Origin: Tipula vernalis
Taxonomy: Eukaryota > Arthropoda > Insecta > Diptera > Tipulidae
Assembly (NCBI GenBank): GCA_958295665.1
Contig: OY282560.1
Span: 312,213,236-312,277,235 of the forward strand
DNA: 64,000 bases
Direction of reading: 5' to 3'
Below are positions 11,450 to 22,490 of this stretch, one piece after another. The notes under the pieces are model-generated. The model was not told the DNA's origin, ran no database searches, and was given only the letters and a program-made list of their open reading frames with translations. The translations under genes and the position numbers were made by a program. Within the stretch, counting starts at the first letter, position 1. Each line of letters starts with the position of its first letter.

Positions 11450-12660
11450 GAGGAGTTAAATCAACTCGCAAATCAATCCCAACTTTACCTCTTAACTTAA
11501 CCTTAAGCTTAACCTCCAACTAACTTAACAACTCAACCTTTCAACACTAATCAACCCCAACTCCACCAAAAAGTCAGCCATCAACTCAACCGCAAGTTAA
11601 ATGCCCAATCCAATCACAATGCAATCACGAAATCAACCGCACACCCAACCGTCAACTTAATCCACACTCTCACTAAACCGCAAAGCAAGCCAACTCAGCC
11701 CTAACTGAATATCTACTCAAATAACCTCGAGCCAAATTTCAACATTCAACGGCCAACTCAATACTGAAATCAACTCGATTCGAAAGCAACATGCGTTTAT
11801 AAACTCAACTGAATTCAATTCAGTTTAACTTCCCCCTAAACCCTCAACTCGACTACAAATAAATCCCCTACCGAAATCCTTACTCAAATTCAACTCAAAC
11901 GCGACTCAACCCTAACTCGAGCTCAACTCAACCACCAACCCAACCCGAAACTCAACCATATAACTTAACCCCATACTTAACCTTCAACTCGACCTCCAAC
12001 TCAACCCTTAACTGAACCCCAAACTCCACATTCTACTTAAACCCTAAATTAACAGGGTTCGATAACTATGTACATATATGCGAAAATGAACTCAACTTAT
12101 CCTAATCTTCACCTCAAGCCCCCGCTCAACCTCAACGCAACACTCGCTCGACAACAACTCAACTCTTAACCCAACCTTCAACTAAACGCCCAACTCAATC
12201 CTCAAATTTCAACTCAACCCCCAAACAAATGCCCAACTGAGCGGCTGACTGAACGCCAACAGAAAATCCAACCCAACACTAATCAACCCCAACTCCACCA
12301 AAAATTCAGCCCTCAACTCAACCGCAATCTAAACGCCCAGCTCAATCCTCAACTCTCCCTCAAATAAATCACCAACTGAACCTCTCACTAACACCTCAAC
12401 TTAACCTCAACTTAACTCGCAACTTAACCCCCAACTGCATATGTTTATAAAGCCAACCCTCAACTTAACCCGAAACTGAACGTTCACTCAATCCTTAAAC
12501 CTACGCGACTCAAAAAACTGTAATACCCAACTCAGCCCTAGTCAAATCCCATCTCAACCTTAACTCGACCTGCATCCCAACCCAACCCTTAAATCAACCC
12601 CAAACTCACGCCCAGCTCAGCTCCCAAATCAACAAACCAGCAATATTACCACGTGGTTTT
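11450..12660 (+). repeat. Degenerate (aactcaaccc)n minisatellite array
   Basis: About 1.2 kb consists almost entirely of variants of aactcaaccctcaact, a 9-12 base unit with strong strand asymmetry (A and C on the plus strand, very few G). Composition differs sharply from the surrounding DNA. The reverse complement of the same motif occurs at about 63240-63480. In both places it is followed on one side by the same unique segment, so it belongs to a dispersed element rather than to an isolated expansion. Confidence 0.8.
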
Positions 12661-12920
12661 GGATTAATACATGGCAGGTACCCGATTCCAAAAGCTTTTC
12701 AATTCTTCACCTTGAGCATAGAAAGAAATTGGCGAAAAAAGCCAAATCGGACAAGCTGTTCTCGAGATACCAGCGGTACAGGCAGACATCCAGACAGACG
12801 AACGGATTTTTTTTTCGCTTTCTCGAACTCAGGGGCTTTCCAAATATCGAGGAAAGTGATTTAGGATCAACCAAATTTTTGTCATTTTTGAGAGGGCTTA
12901 AATACTTTAACTCTTGAACA
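12661..12920 (+). mobile_element. Unique end of the minisatellite-bearing repeat
   Basis: This segment includes ttctcgagatacca, cagacatccagacagacg and a T-run, followed by caaatttttgtcatttttga. All of these recur in the same order on the minus strand at about 62880-63090. No coding sequence is evident. The class of element is unknown; the two copies differ by many substitutions. Confidence 0.6.
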
Positions 12921-13693
12921 GGTAAAATTTCTTGTTTTCATATATTGGGCATATGTTTTAGTATTTTATAATAACTTGTTTAATTTTCAATTTGCATGAA
13001 TTTTAGTCATTTTCTCTCATTACATCCATTAAAATACAAGATGAAATATTAGCGCGTTCGCTGATTTTATCAGACATTTTGGCACTTAATTATTCATTAA
13101 TAAACCAAAATCTGTACTACTTGAAGGTTTGATGAATAATTGTTTGATTTGCCGTTGAACAAAATAAAAAATTTGGGCGAAACAATTTAGCTAAACATAA
13201 TACGGTGCCCTTGAGTTCAACATCCAAACAAATCACAAACAAAGCACTTGTTGACCATCCATCACATATCCCCGTTACTATCCGCAATAAACACCATAAA
13301 TTTAAAATCGAACAAAGAACATAAGCTAATAATCGGCGTGAAATCATATACGCTGCATTGTATTTTGCCAAATGTAGCATCATCACTGCGCGCGCATTTA
13401 CACCGGAAACCAAAGCCGAAAACTATACAAAAATTCTATGAAAAGTAAAATCAAAATAATAATACGCCATCGTTAATGTCATTGGTACCTTGAACTCGTT
13501 ATACAAACATTTTTGTTAAAATATTCTCATTGAATCTATTGGTTGGCTGATTTGAAACAGATCAGTGAATTTATTCAATAAAAAACCAAACAAAAACACT
13601 ATAAATGACTCAATACGTACGAGTATACCGATTATTACAAAAATTTCTCTAAAATCATAAAACACAAAAATTTAGAAATTAACCTGTGCTTGC
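12921..13693. other. Non-coding, possibly 3' UTR or first intron of the minus-strand ORF
   Basis: Nothing coding is recognised. If the 332-codon ORF continues through splicing, this is its intron: gtataa at about 13707 or gtaagc at about 13697 are candidate donors on the minus strand. Confidence 0.4.
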
Positions 13694-14692
13694 TTACATT
13701 TTATACCTGCTACATTCGTGACAAAGAAAATGCGCAGTTCCTCCAATTTCGGTTGCAGTCGTCTTAAAAAATGTCGTCTCCTCACAAATCATCAAATTAT
13801 TATTCTGTTCGATCGTACGAATCGATGATGCGGTGATCGCACCACCCTTTGTCTGCACATTAACATTATAAACGGTTGATGGTGTACGACAAATACGTGA
13901 TTGTACGTATGATGCCGGTTTATTGTCACGCTGACTAAAATATGCCCAATGTTTTTTTATCTCTTGTTCGCACAATTCAAAATCACGTGCATTATACTGT
14001 TTGAGCGCAAGCATTGTTGCAATCTGTGATTGATTCATGTGGAGCATAACTTTTTCAAATTTTCGTGTTTGAAATTTGGGCACAATAATTTCCATTTTTT
14101 TGTGCCGCAACTCAATCGAAAATAATATTCGTATCCGGATATGTTTACGAATGCGTCGCTCATATTCTAATTTCCGTTTTAAAACGCGTTTTTTACGTTG
14201 CGTTTGTAATTTATTAAGTGACTTAAAAGAATCCTTCTTATCGACAGTATTTCGTGTTAGGGTGGCCGGTTCCCAACCAATTTGATTTAAAATATCAATA
14301 CGACGTTTATAATGTCGCCATGGTACTAAATCAAATTTATTGTTGCCACTATCGAAACTATGCGGATTATAATTATCGGAATATTTTAGGATCCACTCGT
14401 TTCTATGTAAGTTGGGTGGTAAACGGACGGCAGGATTTCGCGTACTCATATAATTTAAAGCAACCGCGCCATTACGTTTTGATACTTCAAAATCACTATC
14501 ACTTGTATCCGTATTATTGTTGTTATTATTGTCGACCCAGTAAAATTTTGATCGACTTTTTAATTGCACACTTGAATTTTTTATATTTTCACTGGTTTGT
14601 GTCGTATCGGCGGATGAATTTGTTGAATTGGTCGTTTCAATTTTAAAACAACTTTCAAACGATAAACACAAAAACTTTAAACAATTCACCAT
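13694..14692 (-). CDS. Unidentified 332-codon basic protein or first exon
   Basis: An uninterrupted 999-base frame in AT-rich DNA, by far the longest in the left half. It starts at an ATG in good insect context (tagaaaATGG). The protein has a Ser/Thr/Asn-rich N-terminus, an Asn run near residue 55, then RLPPNLHRNEWILKYSDNYN. A highly basic stretch (QRKKRVLKRKLEYERRIRK, residues about 165-185) follows, then a region with IVPKFQTRKFEKV and KKHWAYFSQRDNKP, and the end CHECSR. I recognise no domain, signal peptide or membrane segment. The last codons overlap two plausible donors (cag|gtataa and aat|gtaagc), so it may be a first coding exon spliced to something downstream. It lies on the same strand as the ankyrin exon, so an alternative 5' exon of that locus is possible but unproven. 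Confidence refers to real coding, not to function. Confidence 0.6.
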   Translation of the reverse strand: MVNCLKFLCLSFESCFKIETTNSTNSSADTTQTSENIKNSSVQLKSRSKFYWVDNNNNNNTDTSDSDFEVSKRNGAVALNYMSTRNPAVRLPPNLHRNEWILKYSDNYNPHSFDSGNNKFDLVPWRHYKRRIDILNQIGWEPATLTRNTVDKKDSFKSLNKLQTQRKKRVLKRKLEYERRIRKHIRIRILFSIELRHKKMEIIVPKFQTRKFEKVMLHMNQSQIATMLALKQYNARDFELCEQEIKKHWAYFSQRDNKPASYVQSRICRTPSTVYNVNVQTKGGAITASSIRTIEQNNNLMICEETTFFKTTATEIGGTAHFLCHECSRYKM

Positions 14693-14988
14693 TTTCTATA
14701 AAATCGATCATGATTAATTGGCGGGGAAACACGGAATCACTTTGGCACACTTATAATATAAACACTAAACACACTTTAATCTTGGAATAATAAGGCGCGC
14801 GGCTCCGTAAACACACTTCTAAACACGATAAATAATTAAAATAAAATGATTAAGCACAAATTAAATTTTTTTTGCGAATTACTATTAACCTAATTTAAAT
14901 CATAAAAATTAATTACAGCATTTTTTTTATTTTATTGGTAGGTATCTAAATTTTTATTTGATTTTTTCGTAAACGATTTGAGAGACGC

Positions 14989-15022
14989 ACAACCGCACGA
15001 GTGAAATTTTTAGTTGGGAACT
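14989..15022 (-). promoter_or_regulatory. Candidate Inr + DPE-like core promoter
   Basis: On the minus strand ttTCAGTT matches the fly initiator, with its A at 15022. The hexamer GGTTGT (14994-14989) matches the downstream promoter element but sits at +29, one base further than the optimum. No TATA box is visible. Use of this start would give a 5' UTR of about 330 bases to the ATG at 14692. This is motif matching only. Confidence 0.3.
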
Positions 15023-16329
15023 GAAAATATCGATTTAACACGGAATATTCAAATGACCGTAAACGTTTTGTCATAACTACTAAAGACTACATCTACATAC
15101 ATGATGACGAACCAAAGCGGCTCTATACGAATAATGTGTGTGTCGCACGGTCACTGAACACGAGAATTTTTTGTTGTTGTTGTTATTAATTTAGTATTTG
15201 ACTCACATCCTCACATAATGTGTGTGTACATAGGAGGTATCGCATTTTAATGTGTTTTTCAGTTGATTATGTTTTATTGGTTGTGTACAGTGGATGAAAA
15301 AAAAAATTAGTTGGAATATTATGTATCGACTATATAAACATGTGGGTGATCGCCAGGAAGTATATATGATCATTTTTAAATTCAAAATATTTTTATTGTA
15401 TGGTGGTGATAGTTAACAAATGTGAAGATCAATTATGAATGACGATCATATTTTGGTGATCAAAACAGGTGATCATTTCTGAAATGTAAATTATAAATTG
15501 TAATTCCTTTGTTATTACTGTATATCGAAGATCAAGTAATTATTTATGATTATTACGATCGAAAGTAACGATCGCTCTTAAAATCTAAATTTAAATCCGA
15601 TGTTATCTGATGACGATCATTTTTAATTTTAATGTGTACATTTTTTATTGATCATCAATTTTTAACTTTGATCTAAATACTCAGTCGACCATATAACGCA
15701 TTTACTGGAGACGACTTTAAAATTTTTAAATCTGTTAAGTAGTTCCAAAATTGCAAATGCTCATGAATTATATAGTTAGAAAAGCTCTTAACAGAAATTT
15801 TTTAATAAAAGCTTATTTACTTTACTTTTCAAATATAGCGCGAACGTTGAGGCTTGATTTGCAAAATAAATTATGTTTTTAACTTTTCTCAACAAATTAT
15901 GTCAAAAAAGCTCTTAATGAAAGCTTTTTAAAAGACTAAACGACTATAAAATCATACCATCATAGCCGAATCTCGTTCATTTTGCGATATTGCCGTCTCC
16001 TCAGACGTAAGTGATTAAAACCGTAGCAACATCATCTCTCTCCCTCTTTTTTTTTAGTGATATTTTAGTTTGAAGTTGCATAAAAGAAAGACTTCTACGT
16101 CAAAACTCTATCAACATGAATTAAATCGAATTTGTAACTTGGAAACCCCTTATAACGAAAGTTACTGAAAGATGTGTATTTTAGGCACCATCTCAAGTGA
16201 CAGGTGTAAACAATAAACCTTCGTAACTGATAATTTGGAATAGACAGCGAATAAAAATATGTAAAACGGGTTCAACGAATTTGTGACTTGAAAGTGAGGG
16301 AATCAATGAATTACCCTCTGCAGCTTGCG
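15023..16329. other. Non-coding stretch with a GATC-rich cluster
   Basis: No gene. About a dozen GATC tetramers crowd into 15346-15672 (for example tgatcaaaaca, acgatcgaaagt, acgatcgctct), far more than this composition predicts. A T-run with pyrimidines is at 16040-16060. It could include upstream regulatory DNA for the minus-strand ORF. Confidence 0.4.
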
Positions 16330-17690
16330 TCCAGAAAGTCCTTTCCCCTCCCAAAGATGGGAGATTGGAGGTACTATTAGATACCCACTTTCCGGATTCA
16401 ATAGTGGTAGGAGCCCAAGAGGACCCACATGACCCTTCAAGTGAGGTAGCCTATGCACCTCACAGTGGGATCTGGAGTCTCTCTGGGAAAATTTTCACAT
16501 CCAGCAAGGTGAGATGGGCTATTGGTTCTTTCAAATCTGTTTGATGGGATGGTGTCTTTCTTTCCAGCTTTACTTGTGTTATGCTTTTAACTATATTCCG
16601 AAACTATGGAGGAGCGGGGGGGGGGGGGTGGTTCGAACATTCATCCCAAGACTTATCAGCCAGGCAGTCTCATATCGTTTCTATTGTAGACGATGGAAAA
16701 ATCCTGGATCATCAAATAAGAAGTGAGATCCTTGTAAGTAATCCGCTGCATCGGGACCAGTCTGCTTATCAAACTGGTAAATCCACTGTGAAGGATCTTA
16801 GCGGTCTAGTTATGAGGATGGAAAGAGCGGTGGCATAAAAAAAATTGCCCTTTATGGCGCTTTCTACAATAAGGTGGATCCGCTTCATGCTGGAACATTG
16901 CGAGATTACAGCCAGATTAGTTGGCGAGTCAGTAACCATCAGGGTCGTAGAGGGCTATCCGCAATGAGGTGTACTCTCTCCTCTTTTATGGTCTTTGGTT
17001 ATTAACAGACTAGCCATGGGTTTGATGTAATCCTTCCGGATGATGTGGCTATCATAATCAGAGGCTTTATGAACGTACTTAGGGACTACAACGAAAAATA
17101 ATCTTCTGATCATTTAATTCAACCATTAGGCCTATGGTCACCTACGCATCGGTAGTATTGATGGTAGGACTGACTCCGTTGCATCTGCATGTTAAACAGG
17201 ATGCTGTAATTATGGCACTTAAGATGCAAGCGGAGAAAATCCTTAAGCAATTTCAGGCAGACCCTACCATAGGATGCCTTCTGACTGTATGCCAGCTAAA
17301 CTGTATTTCCACAAACCATTTTGTGTTAGGTTACCTAACCGGGATGGCTGGAGAACAGGAGAACCATCCTTTGAGCGAGGAAAGGAAAGACGGGGCGGCG
17401 GTAGGAATACACGGGAGTTGGATTGCCTTCTCGAAGTCCTTGGCCAACAACGCTCCCGTCTTTCAAGCAGAAGTACATACTATAGAACTTCGCGCTAGGA
17501 TAGGCGTAGCAAAAGACCTAAACGATGCAAAGGTACATATTGTAGGAGATAGCCAATCGGCCTTAAAGGCTCTTAGGTCTTGTACCGTTGAGTCAAGGCT
17601 GGTAGGGATTGCCTTTTAAAAGAAGAATGAAAGTTATTAAGCATCTGACAAGTTCAAATAAGGTAACACTTAACAGGCCGCTGTTCCAAG
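16330..17690 (+). pseudogene. LOA-type LINE fragment (RT and RNase H), decayed
   Basis: On the plus strand, broken by stops and shifts: VLLDTHFPDSIVVG and IWSLSGKIFTSSKVRWAIGS (about 16370-16535), corresponding to the segment before the RT palm. Then NPLHRDQSAYQTGKSTVKDL (about 16741-16800), YPQ-GVLSPLLWSLVINRL (about 16960-17010), and an RNase H portion GLTPLHLHV through FQAEVHTIELRA and IVGDSQSALKAL (17170-17580). The same block order occurs in the better preserved element at 51995-56726. The endonuclease and the RT YADD box are missing or destroyed. A run of 13 G at 16616-16628 lies inside it. It is a dead, heavily deleted copy. Confidence 0.8.
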
Positions 17691-18234
17691 TTCGGTTCTC
17701 ACCGCTCGTCGACCAATAATATTGGTACAATGTATGCAAGAGATTTGACAGTCATGCTGACCAATCTGCAAAATTCACAAATAAGTTATATGTAGGGTTT
17801 AAAAATACTCAGTAGAGACAGAGTAAGAGTTGATTTCGGCCCCTAAGCCGAATGGGACTAGATTAATTGGTACCAGTGGTTCTATGAAATTAGCAAATTT
17901 AATTTGAAATTTAGCAAATGTTTTAAATGTATTATCTGTTTTACGGTAACCTGAGAATACCTCATAAGCAGGATTGTGCAGAAGCCAAAATAGGTCATTC
18001 ACACTTTTTGGCCTGAAAAATATTTGAAAGTAATTTCGTGCCAAAACTAAAACCAATTCATGGTCTTATAATTCTCTAAATCGAGATTTCTCAAAAGCCG
18101 CCTTAGAGTTGGATCTACATATTGGTGCAGAGGTCCCAGGAAAGTGCATTTTGATAAATACAATAAGTGGCACTCTAAGTGTGGATTTTTCCATGTCAGC
18201 TGTTATCTTTGTGAGCATATTTGGATGAATTTCT
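17691..18234. other. Unassigned stretch
   Basis: A minus-strand 85-codon frame at 17799-18056 (contains FRPKSVNDLFWLLHNPAYEV) has no family I recognise. There is no other feature. Confidence 0.35.
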
Positions 18235-18620
18235 ACTAATGGCTATTTCTCGACTGAATATGATGAAACTCGATATGTGCGTTGGAAATGGGATTGTAAA
18301 ATAATTTTTGGATAAAGTTATGGCATACGGCCAATTGAGATGGGATATGGCCCTTTCTCAACCGATTATGACGATTATGGAATGGATAAAATTCTACGTT
18401 ATTTATGGATAAAGTTCCAGAATAAGGCCAAGTAGGAAGAAACTTGGTTATTCCTAAACCGATTATCACGAAATTAGACGTTCGAAATAGTGTAAAATTT
18501 ATGCTATACTAGCAATATGCTATGTCTCAATCAATTATGATGAAATTCGATATTTACCGTGAAAATAAGATTCTAAAATAATATTTAATAAAAATAGCAT
18601 ATTTGGAATATGGAAATTTC
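18235..18620. repeat. Diverged tandem repeat (gattatgatgaaattcgat)
   Basis: Four irregularly spaced copies of a block with cgattatgatgaaattcga and a following ggataaagtt/aatatggcc part begin near 18240, 18355, 18447 and 18525. A similar block (aaatttgacttccgcgttgg, ttttggatgaaattctggaat) is at about 63735-63790. It is an old dispersed tandem family with no coding sequence. Confidence 0.55.
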
Positions 18621-19865
18621 AACAAACTTCATGGGCTTTGAATTTCAAATAAGAAAAATTCAGTTTCTCTAATTTTCACATTAAAATACAATGAACTCAA
18701 ATGTTTTAGTTTTTAAAATATAAACTCTAAAATTTCAGATATATTCAAACATTCATGAACCATGGTGCTGCAAGCTAAATTCCACAAATTGCCTTTAACT
18801 ACGACTTTACAAAAATTATCGTGAAACAAATAATTGGCTTAAATTCTTTTGTCCTTTTTTTATATTACTTAAAGTAGGAAAAATCACCTAAAAAATAATG
18901 AGCTTATTAAAATGTGTCTCTACTAAATGTATTTCTTTTGTTAAAGGCTAGATGCCACTGAGGTGCCAGTAGAAATAATTTAAATTGGTTTGAGTTTCAG
19001 GTTTTGGGTTCCAGAATGAATTGCCAAAAATTTGTTCGGCTTGAAACATCTAATATTCTTGTCTTTGCTAATAGCTAATATGATAAAAATTATTAACGAA
19101 GCAAAGATTAGCTAGCGAAATATGGAGTATGCAGTACGTAAATGAATTTTTCGTATTAGAACATATGTAGATGTATTTATTTTATCTCTACACATGTTTC
19201 ACTGCGTTGCGCAAAATTTTGTTTCACTTCAACCACATTCTAGGCTTAAATGAATGACTTTCCTAAATTGTTTACCTTATTGCAACTTTTGGAATGTCAA
19301 TAATCAAGTATTCTGCTTGAAATATCTTGCAAATGCTTTTCGTTTTGGCTTGTGTGCATTTTGATTTATGTCGTTTGGAATTTCTTAGCATTTCGTTCGT
19401 ACATATTGCCTACAAAATATTAAGTTAATTTATTGGTGGAATAAGAAAATTTTAAGATTTTTAACGTCATAGATGAAAGTTGAACCGATAAAGTTAGAAT
19501 CGTGGTTGCAGCGTCATTAGTGGGCATTACCCTAAGGAAGAGTAATATACCGTGAAAAATGCATCTACAAAAAATTAGGTTCGTTACTACGGCTTGAGCC
19601 GGGATGTTTTACCCTTCTGAGTTAAATTCACAGACTATTAAATAATTTTTTTGATGCTTTCACATCACAACTGTATCACTAAGTCACTAAGATCAAACTC
19701 ACAATCATGCTTTCAATTTGGACGAAAGTATTGCGTGCACATATTTCCAAATTTTTGTTAGCTTATTCAGAACTTGTTTTAGAAACTGACTCACTAAATA
19801 TTTCAAAATGAATCGTAATTTCCAATTTCTAATTGGAATTTATTTTAACCGTGTGAAACTAATAC
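18621..19865. other. Non-coding stretch with one repeat fragment
   Basis: Contains at about 18975-19060 the inverted partner of the repeat fragment at 10258-10345 (ttccagaatgaattgccaaaaa, cttgaaacatctaat). Otherwise I see nothing. Confidence 0.45.
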
Positions 19866-20139
19866 TGTTACGTTTTTGCCTTGTCACTCAAGGTTCGTAT
19901 CACTGGATTGTGAATAATACAAAATCAATTTAATTTATCACCAACGAATTTATTTCGATCCGATCTTGTTCGCTTTTTTATATACACAAACCAAACTTCT
20001 CGAAAGTTCATGACTTTTCCAGTACTAATAGTGTACAAACATTTAGAACTGTTTTAGCATGGAAAATTCCATTTAGTACAGTAAAACATTCAGCTATTAA
20101 TTTAACTTATTCTATTACACACTAGGTGTCACCGTCACA
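19866..20139 (-). mobile_element. Solo LTR (274 bp, minus orientation)
   Basis: On the minus strand it begins tgtgacggtgacacctag and ends ggcaaaaacgtaaca, a typical TG...CA long terminal repeat. A 4-base direct repeat ATAC flanks it (19862-19865 and 20140-20143), the duplication length made by Ty3/gypsy integrases. Inside are a TATA-like tatataaaaaag and an AATAAA-like aaataaatt. No internal retroelement sequence accompanies it, so it is a solo LTR left by recombination. It shares both ends with the neighbouring plus-strand LTR but has a different centre. Confidence 0.8.
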
Positions 20140-20147
20140 ATACATAT

Positions 20148-20597
20148 TGTTACGGTGACACCTAGGGTATAATAGAATAAGTTAAATTAATAGCTCAAAC
20201 TTTTACTGTACTAAAATTGAATTGTCCATGATAAAACTGTTCTAAATGTTTCTAGGCTATTCTTACTGGAAAAGTCATGAAATTTCTAGAAGTTTGGTTT
20301 GTGATAAAAAGGCGACAGAAGTCGAATTGGATTATTACTTGAAGTGAGCGATAGATAAGAAGCGATTTGGTAAGCGATAGAGTGAAATTTAAAAAGGAAT
20401 TAAAAAGTGAATTAACAAGTGAATTAGTGAGACATAAAAAGTAAAAGTGAATAGTAAAATTGTGCGAAAATTTATATAAAGTGATTTTGGTGAATAAATT
20501 AAAATAAATAATTAAATTCGTTTGTGTTAAACCCAAACGTTTGGTTTATTCACAATCCAGTGATACGAACCTTGTTTGACAAGGCAAAAACGTAACA
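20148..20597 (+). mobile_element. Solo LTR (450 bp, plus orientation)
   Basis: Begins tgttacggtgacacctaggg and ends ggcaaaaacgtaaca. It is flanked by ATAT on each side (20144-20147 and 20598-20601). Its first ~165 bases and last ~55 bases resemble the inverted LTR at 19866-20139. The middle is unrelated, rich in short gaatta/gtga repeats with tatataaagtg and several aataaat signals. The two LTRs stand head to head with only eight bases between them. The separate duplications indicate two insertions rather than one palindromic element. Confidence 0.8.
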
Positions 20598-21020
20598 ATA
20601 TATAGAATCTGTGGATTTGTGGAAAACTTTATATCGATTTAGGCTCTAAAAAATACAAATTTTGGAATTTTAAAGCTATTTAAGAGATATTAAAAACTTT
20701 AGAAATAAAACCAATTTAAAAAATTTGTTCTATCCGACTCCTCGAACGACACTTTCCCTAAATTTTAACACCCCTTCCCCAATTGACTACGACACATTAA
20801 CATTATAATTAATCATTCGCCATTTACCATCTTCGACCTTTTAGAAATAGCTCCAGTAATTTTCAAATTATACATCTCTGGTATGTATATGTACTATTGA
20901 AAATCCTTAAGAATTTAAATTACATGGAATGGAAATTGGCATATATTCTTTACTCAGTGCTTCAGTCCATTGTTGTAAACCACACAGTACAAACAATACA
21001 AAATCAGAATAATTCACCAC
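20598..21020. other. Non-coding, no gene seen
   Basis: AT-rich sequence between the LTR pair and a foldback element. A short C-rich patch lies near 20740-20790. Confidence 0.4.
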
Positions 21021-21147
21021 TTGACGAGTCCTACGATGGACCATCGACACGCCTTGTGTTGCTTTCCTTTTTTCATATTGTTAATACCAAATGAAAAAAG
21101 CGGAAAGGCAACACAAAGTCATGTCGATTGTTCATCAACTCGTCAAT
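21021..21147. repeat. Foldback element, ~55-bp arms
   Basis: The left arm ttgacgag...ccttgtgttgctttccttttttcat pairs with the right arm atgaaaaaagcggaaaggcaacacaaag...ctcgtcaa around a ~17-base centre. Frames that read through this hairpin on both strands are by-products of the symmetry. Confidence 0.65.
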
Positions 21148-21544
21148 CAAAATAGGGTGAAGATGAATTTTCTTTTGTGACTGACAACCCCTTTCCTTTA
21201 CCATATTGTGGCAGCGTGAAATAACTAAAATTTCGCCTTTCCTTAAATCATTAAGCAATTACTAAAGACATAATATTTTGTTGAACTTGCTAAACACGTC
21301 GGTAAATTAGCGATTTTTTATTGTGCCTACACCCTAAGATTTTTTTAAATATTTTGAATTCTGTGTGTACGCATAAGTGAATTTTTGTTAATTCTGTTGA
21401 ATTTGAATGTCAATTTTACATAAACTTGATTAATTGAAACTTTTTCTAATACAAAGTATAAAGAAATTATCGGAATCATGAACATTTTACAACTCTAGAT
21501 TTTAACGAAAATGATCATCTTAGATAGAGCAGCCCAAAATGATA
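21148..21544. other. Non-coding, no gene seen
   Basis: No supported feature. The sequence becomes AT-rich toward the next inverted-end element. Confidence 0.35.
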
Positions 21545-22490
21545 TTTTCGAGCAAATGTTTGATGTATGAATGTGTATATGGGTATATGTGTCTAAAACA
21601 GCTCAAAAACTAATACCTCCAGAATTTTGAAATTTTGGATTTTGATGTTTTATTTTATGAAGAAGTCCTGTTTTGGTGCACTTTGCCAAAAGGCAATCTT
21701 GGGGCTTCTACTTCTCTATTATTAACTGATGTGAAAAATGACGTCACATCTCTTAGACCAAACTTAGGAATCGGGAAATGTATTTATTTTCATAGGATCG
21801 GAGAACAACACTTTCAACGAAAATTTCAAAGTGGTTAGGGTCTGGGAACAAGAGGCTCCCATACAAAATTTTGAAAAGTAACTTGAAAATCTCTAACTGC
21901 TTAATGCTCCCGTACAAATATTTCTATCGATTTGAAAATATACTGTAAAAGTAAATAGATTTGAAATTTAGTGATTCTTAGTAAAACCAAATTACATATT
22001 TTACACACAATAGTTTGGTACCACAGATCTTAAAGTGACATATTTTAGGTGCATAAAATCAAGAGTTCGAACCTTGGACTTCCGACTCGGATATTATACA
22101 ACCTTCCGTTTTTCCTCCAAATCTGTTTTAATCTTTATAAATGATCTGTTATCACTACTCTTTAGAGAAAAAATGTTTTGGTGCATGCGGCATCATACAA
22201 ATGTTTCAATGAATGTTACATTTTATAAGTTGTAGGTCGGGCGTTATAGATCTTACCGTTGAATTGATGGTGGTAATATTTTAAGAAGTGGTTGTCTGAA
22301 GTTAGCCAATCTTAAAAGTTTTAATATGGTAAGTGTGGGAGCCCCCAGATTCCCTTGTCCGATCGTAACCAAACTAGGAGGAGCATATCTCTACATAATA
22401 TAGCATCTAAATCCCAAATTTCATTCTTCTAGATGTGTCAGTTTTTGAGCTGCAGAACACACAATTCACATACACACAAATACATGAATC
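21545..22490. mobile_element. Inverted-end repeat element without coding
   Basis: The left end (gtgtatatgggtatatgtgt, cagctcaaaaacta, then ttttggattttgatg, about 21565-21650) matches the reverse complement of the right end (cagctcaaaaactgacaca, tttgggatttagatgctatat, about 22390-22490). The segments inside the ends (cttggggcttct / gggagcccccag) also mirror each other. It is about 0.9 kb long with no transposase. The frames inside look accidental. Confidence 0.5.

Noticed and set aside
14254..14646. Plus-strand 130-codon ORF
   Set aside because: Antisense shadow of the 332-codon minus-strand frame.
19866..20597. Single long palindromic DNA transposon
   Set aside because: Each half has its own TG...CA ends and its own 4-bp flanking duplication, and the centres differ, so two solo LTRs explain it better.
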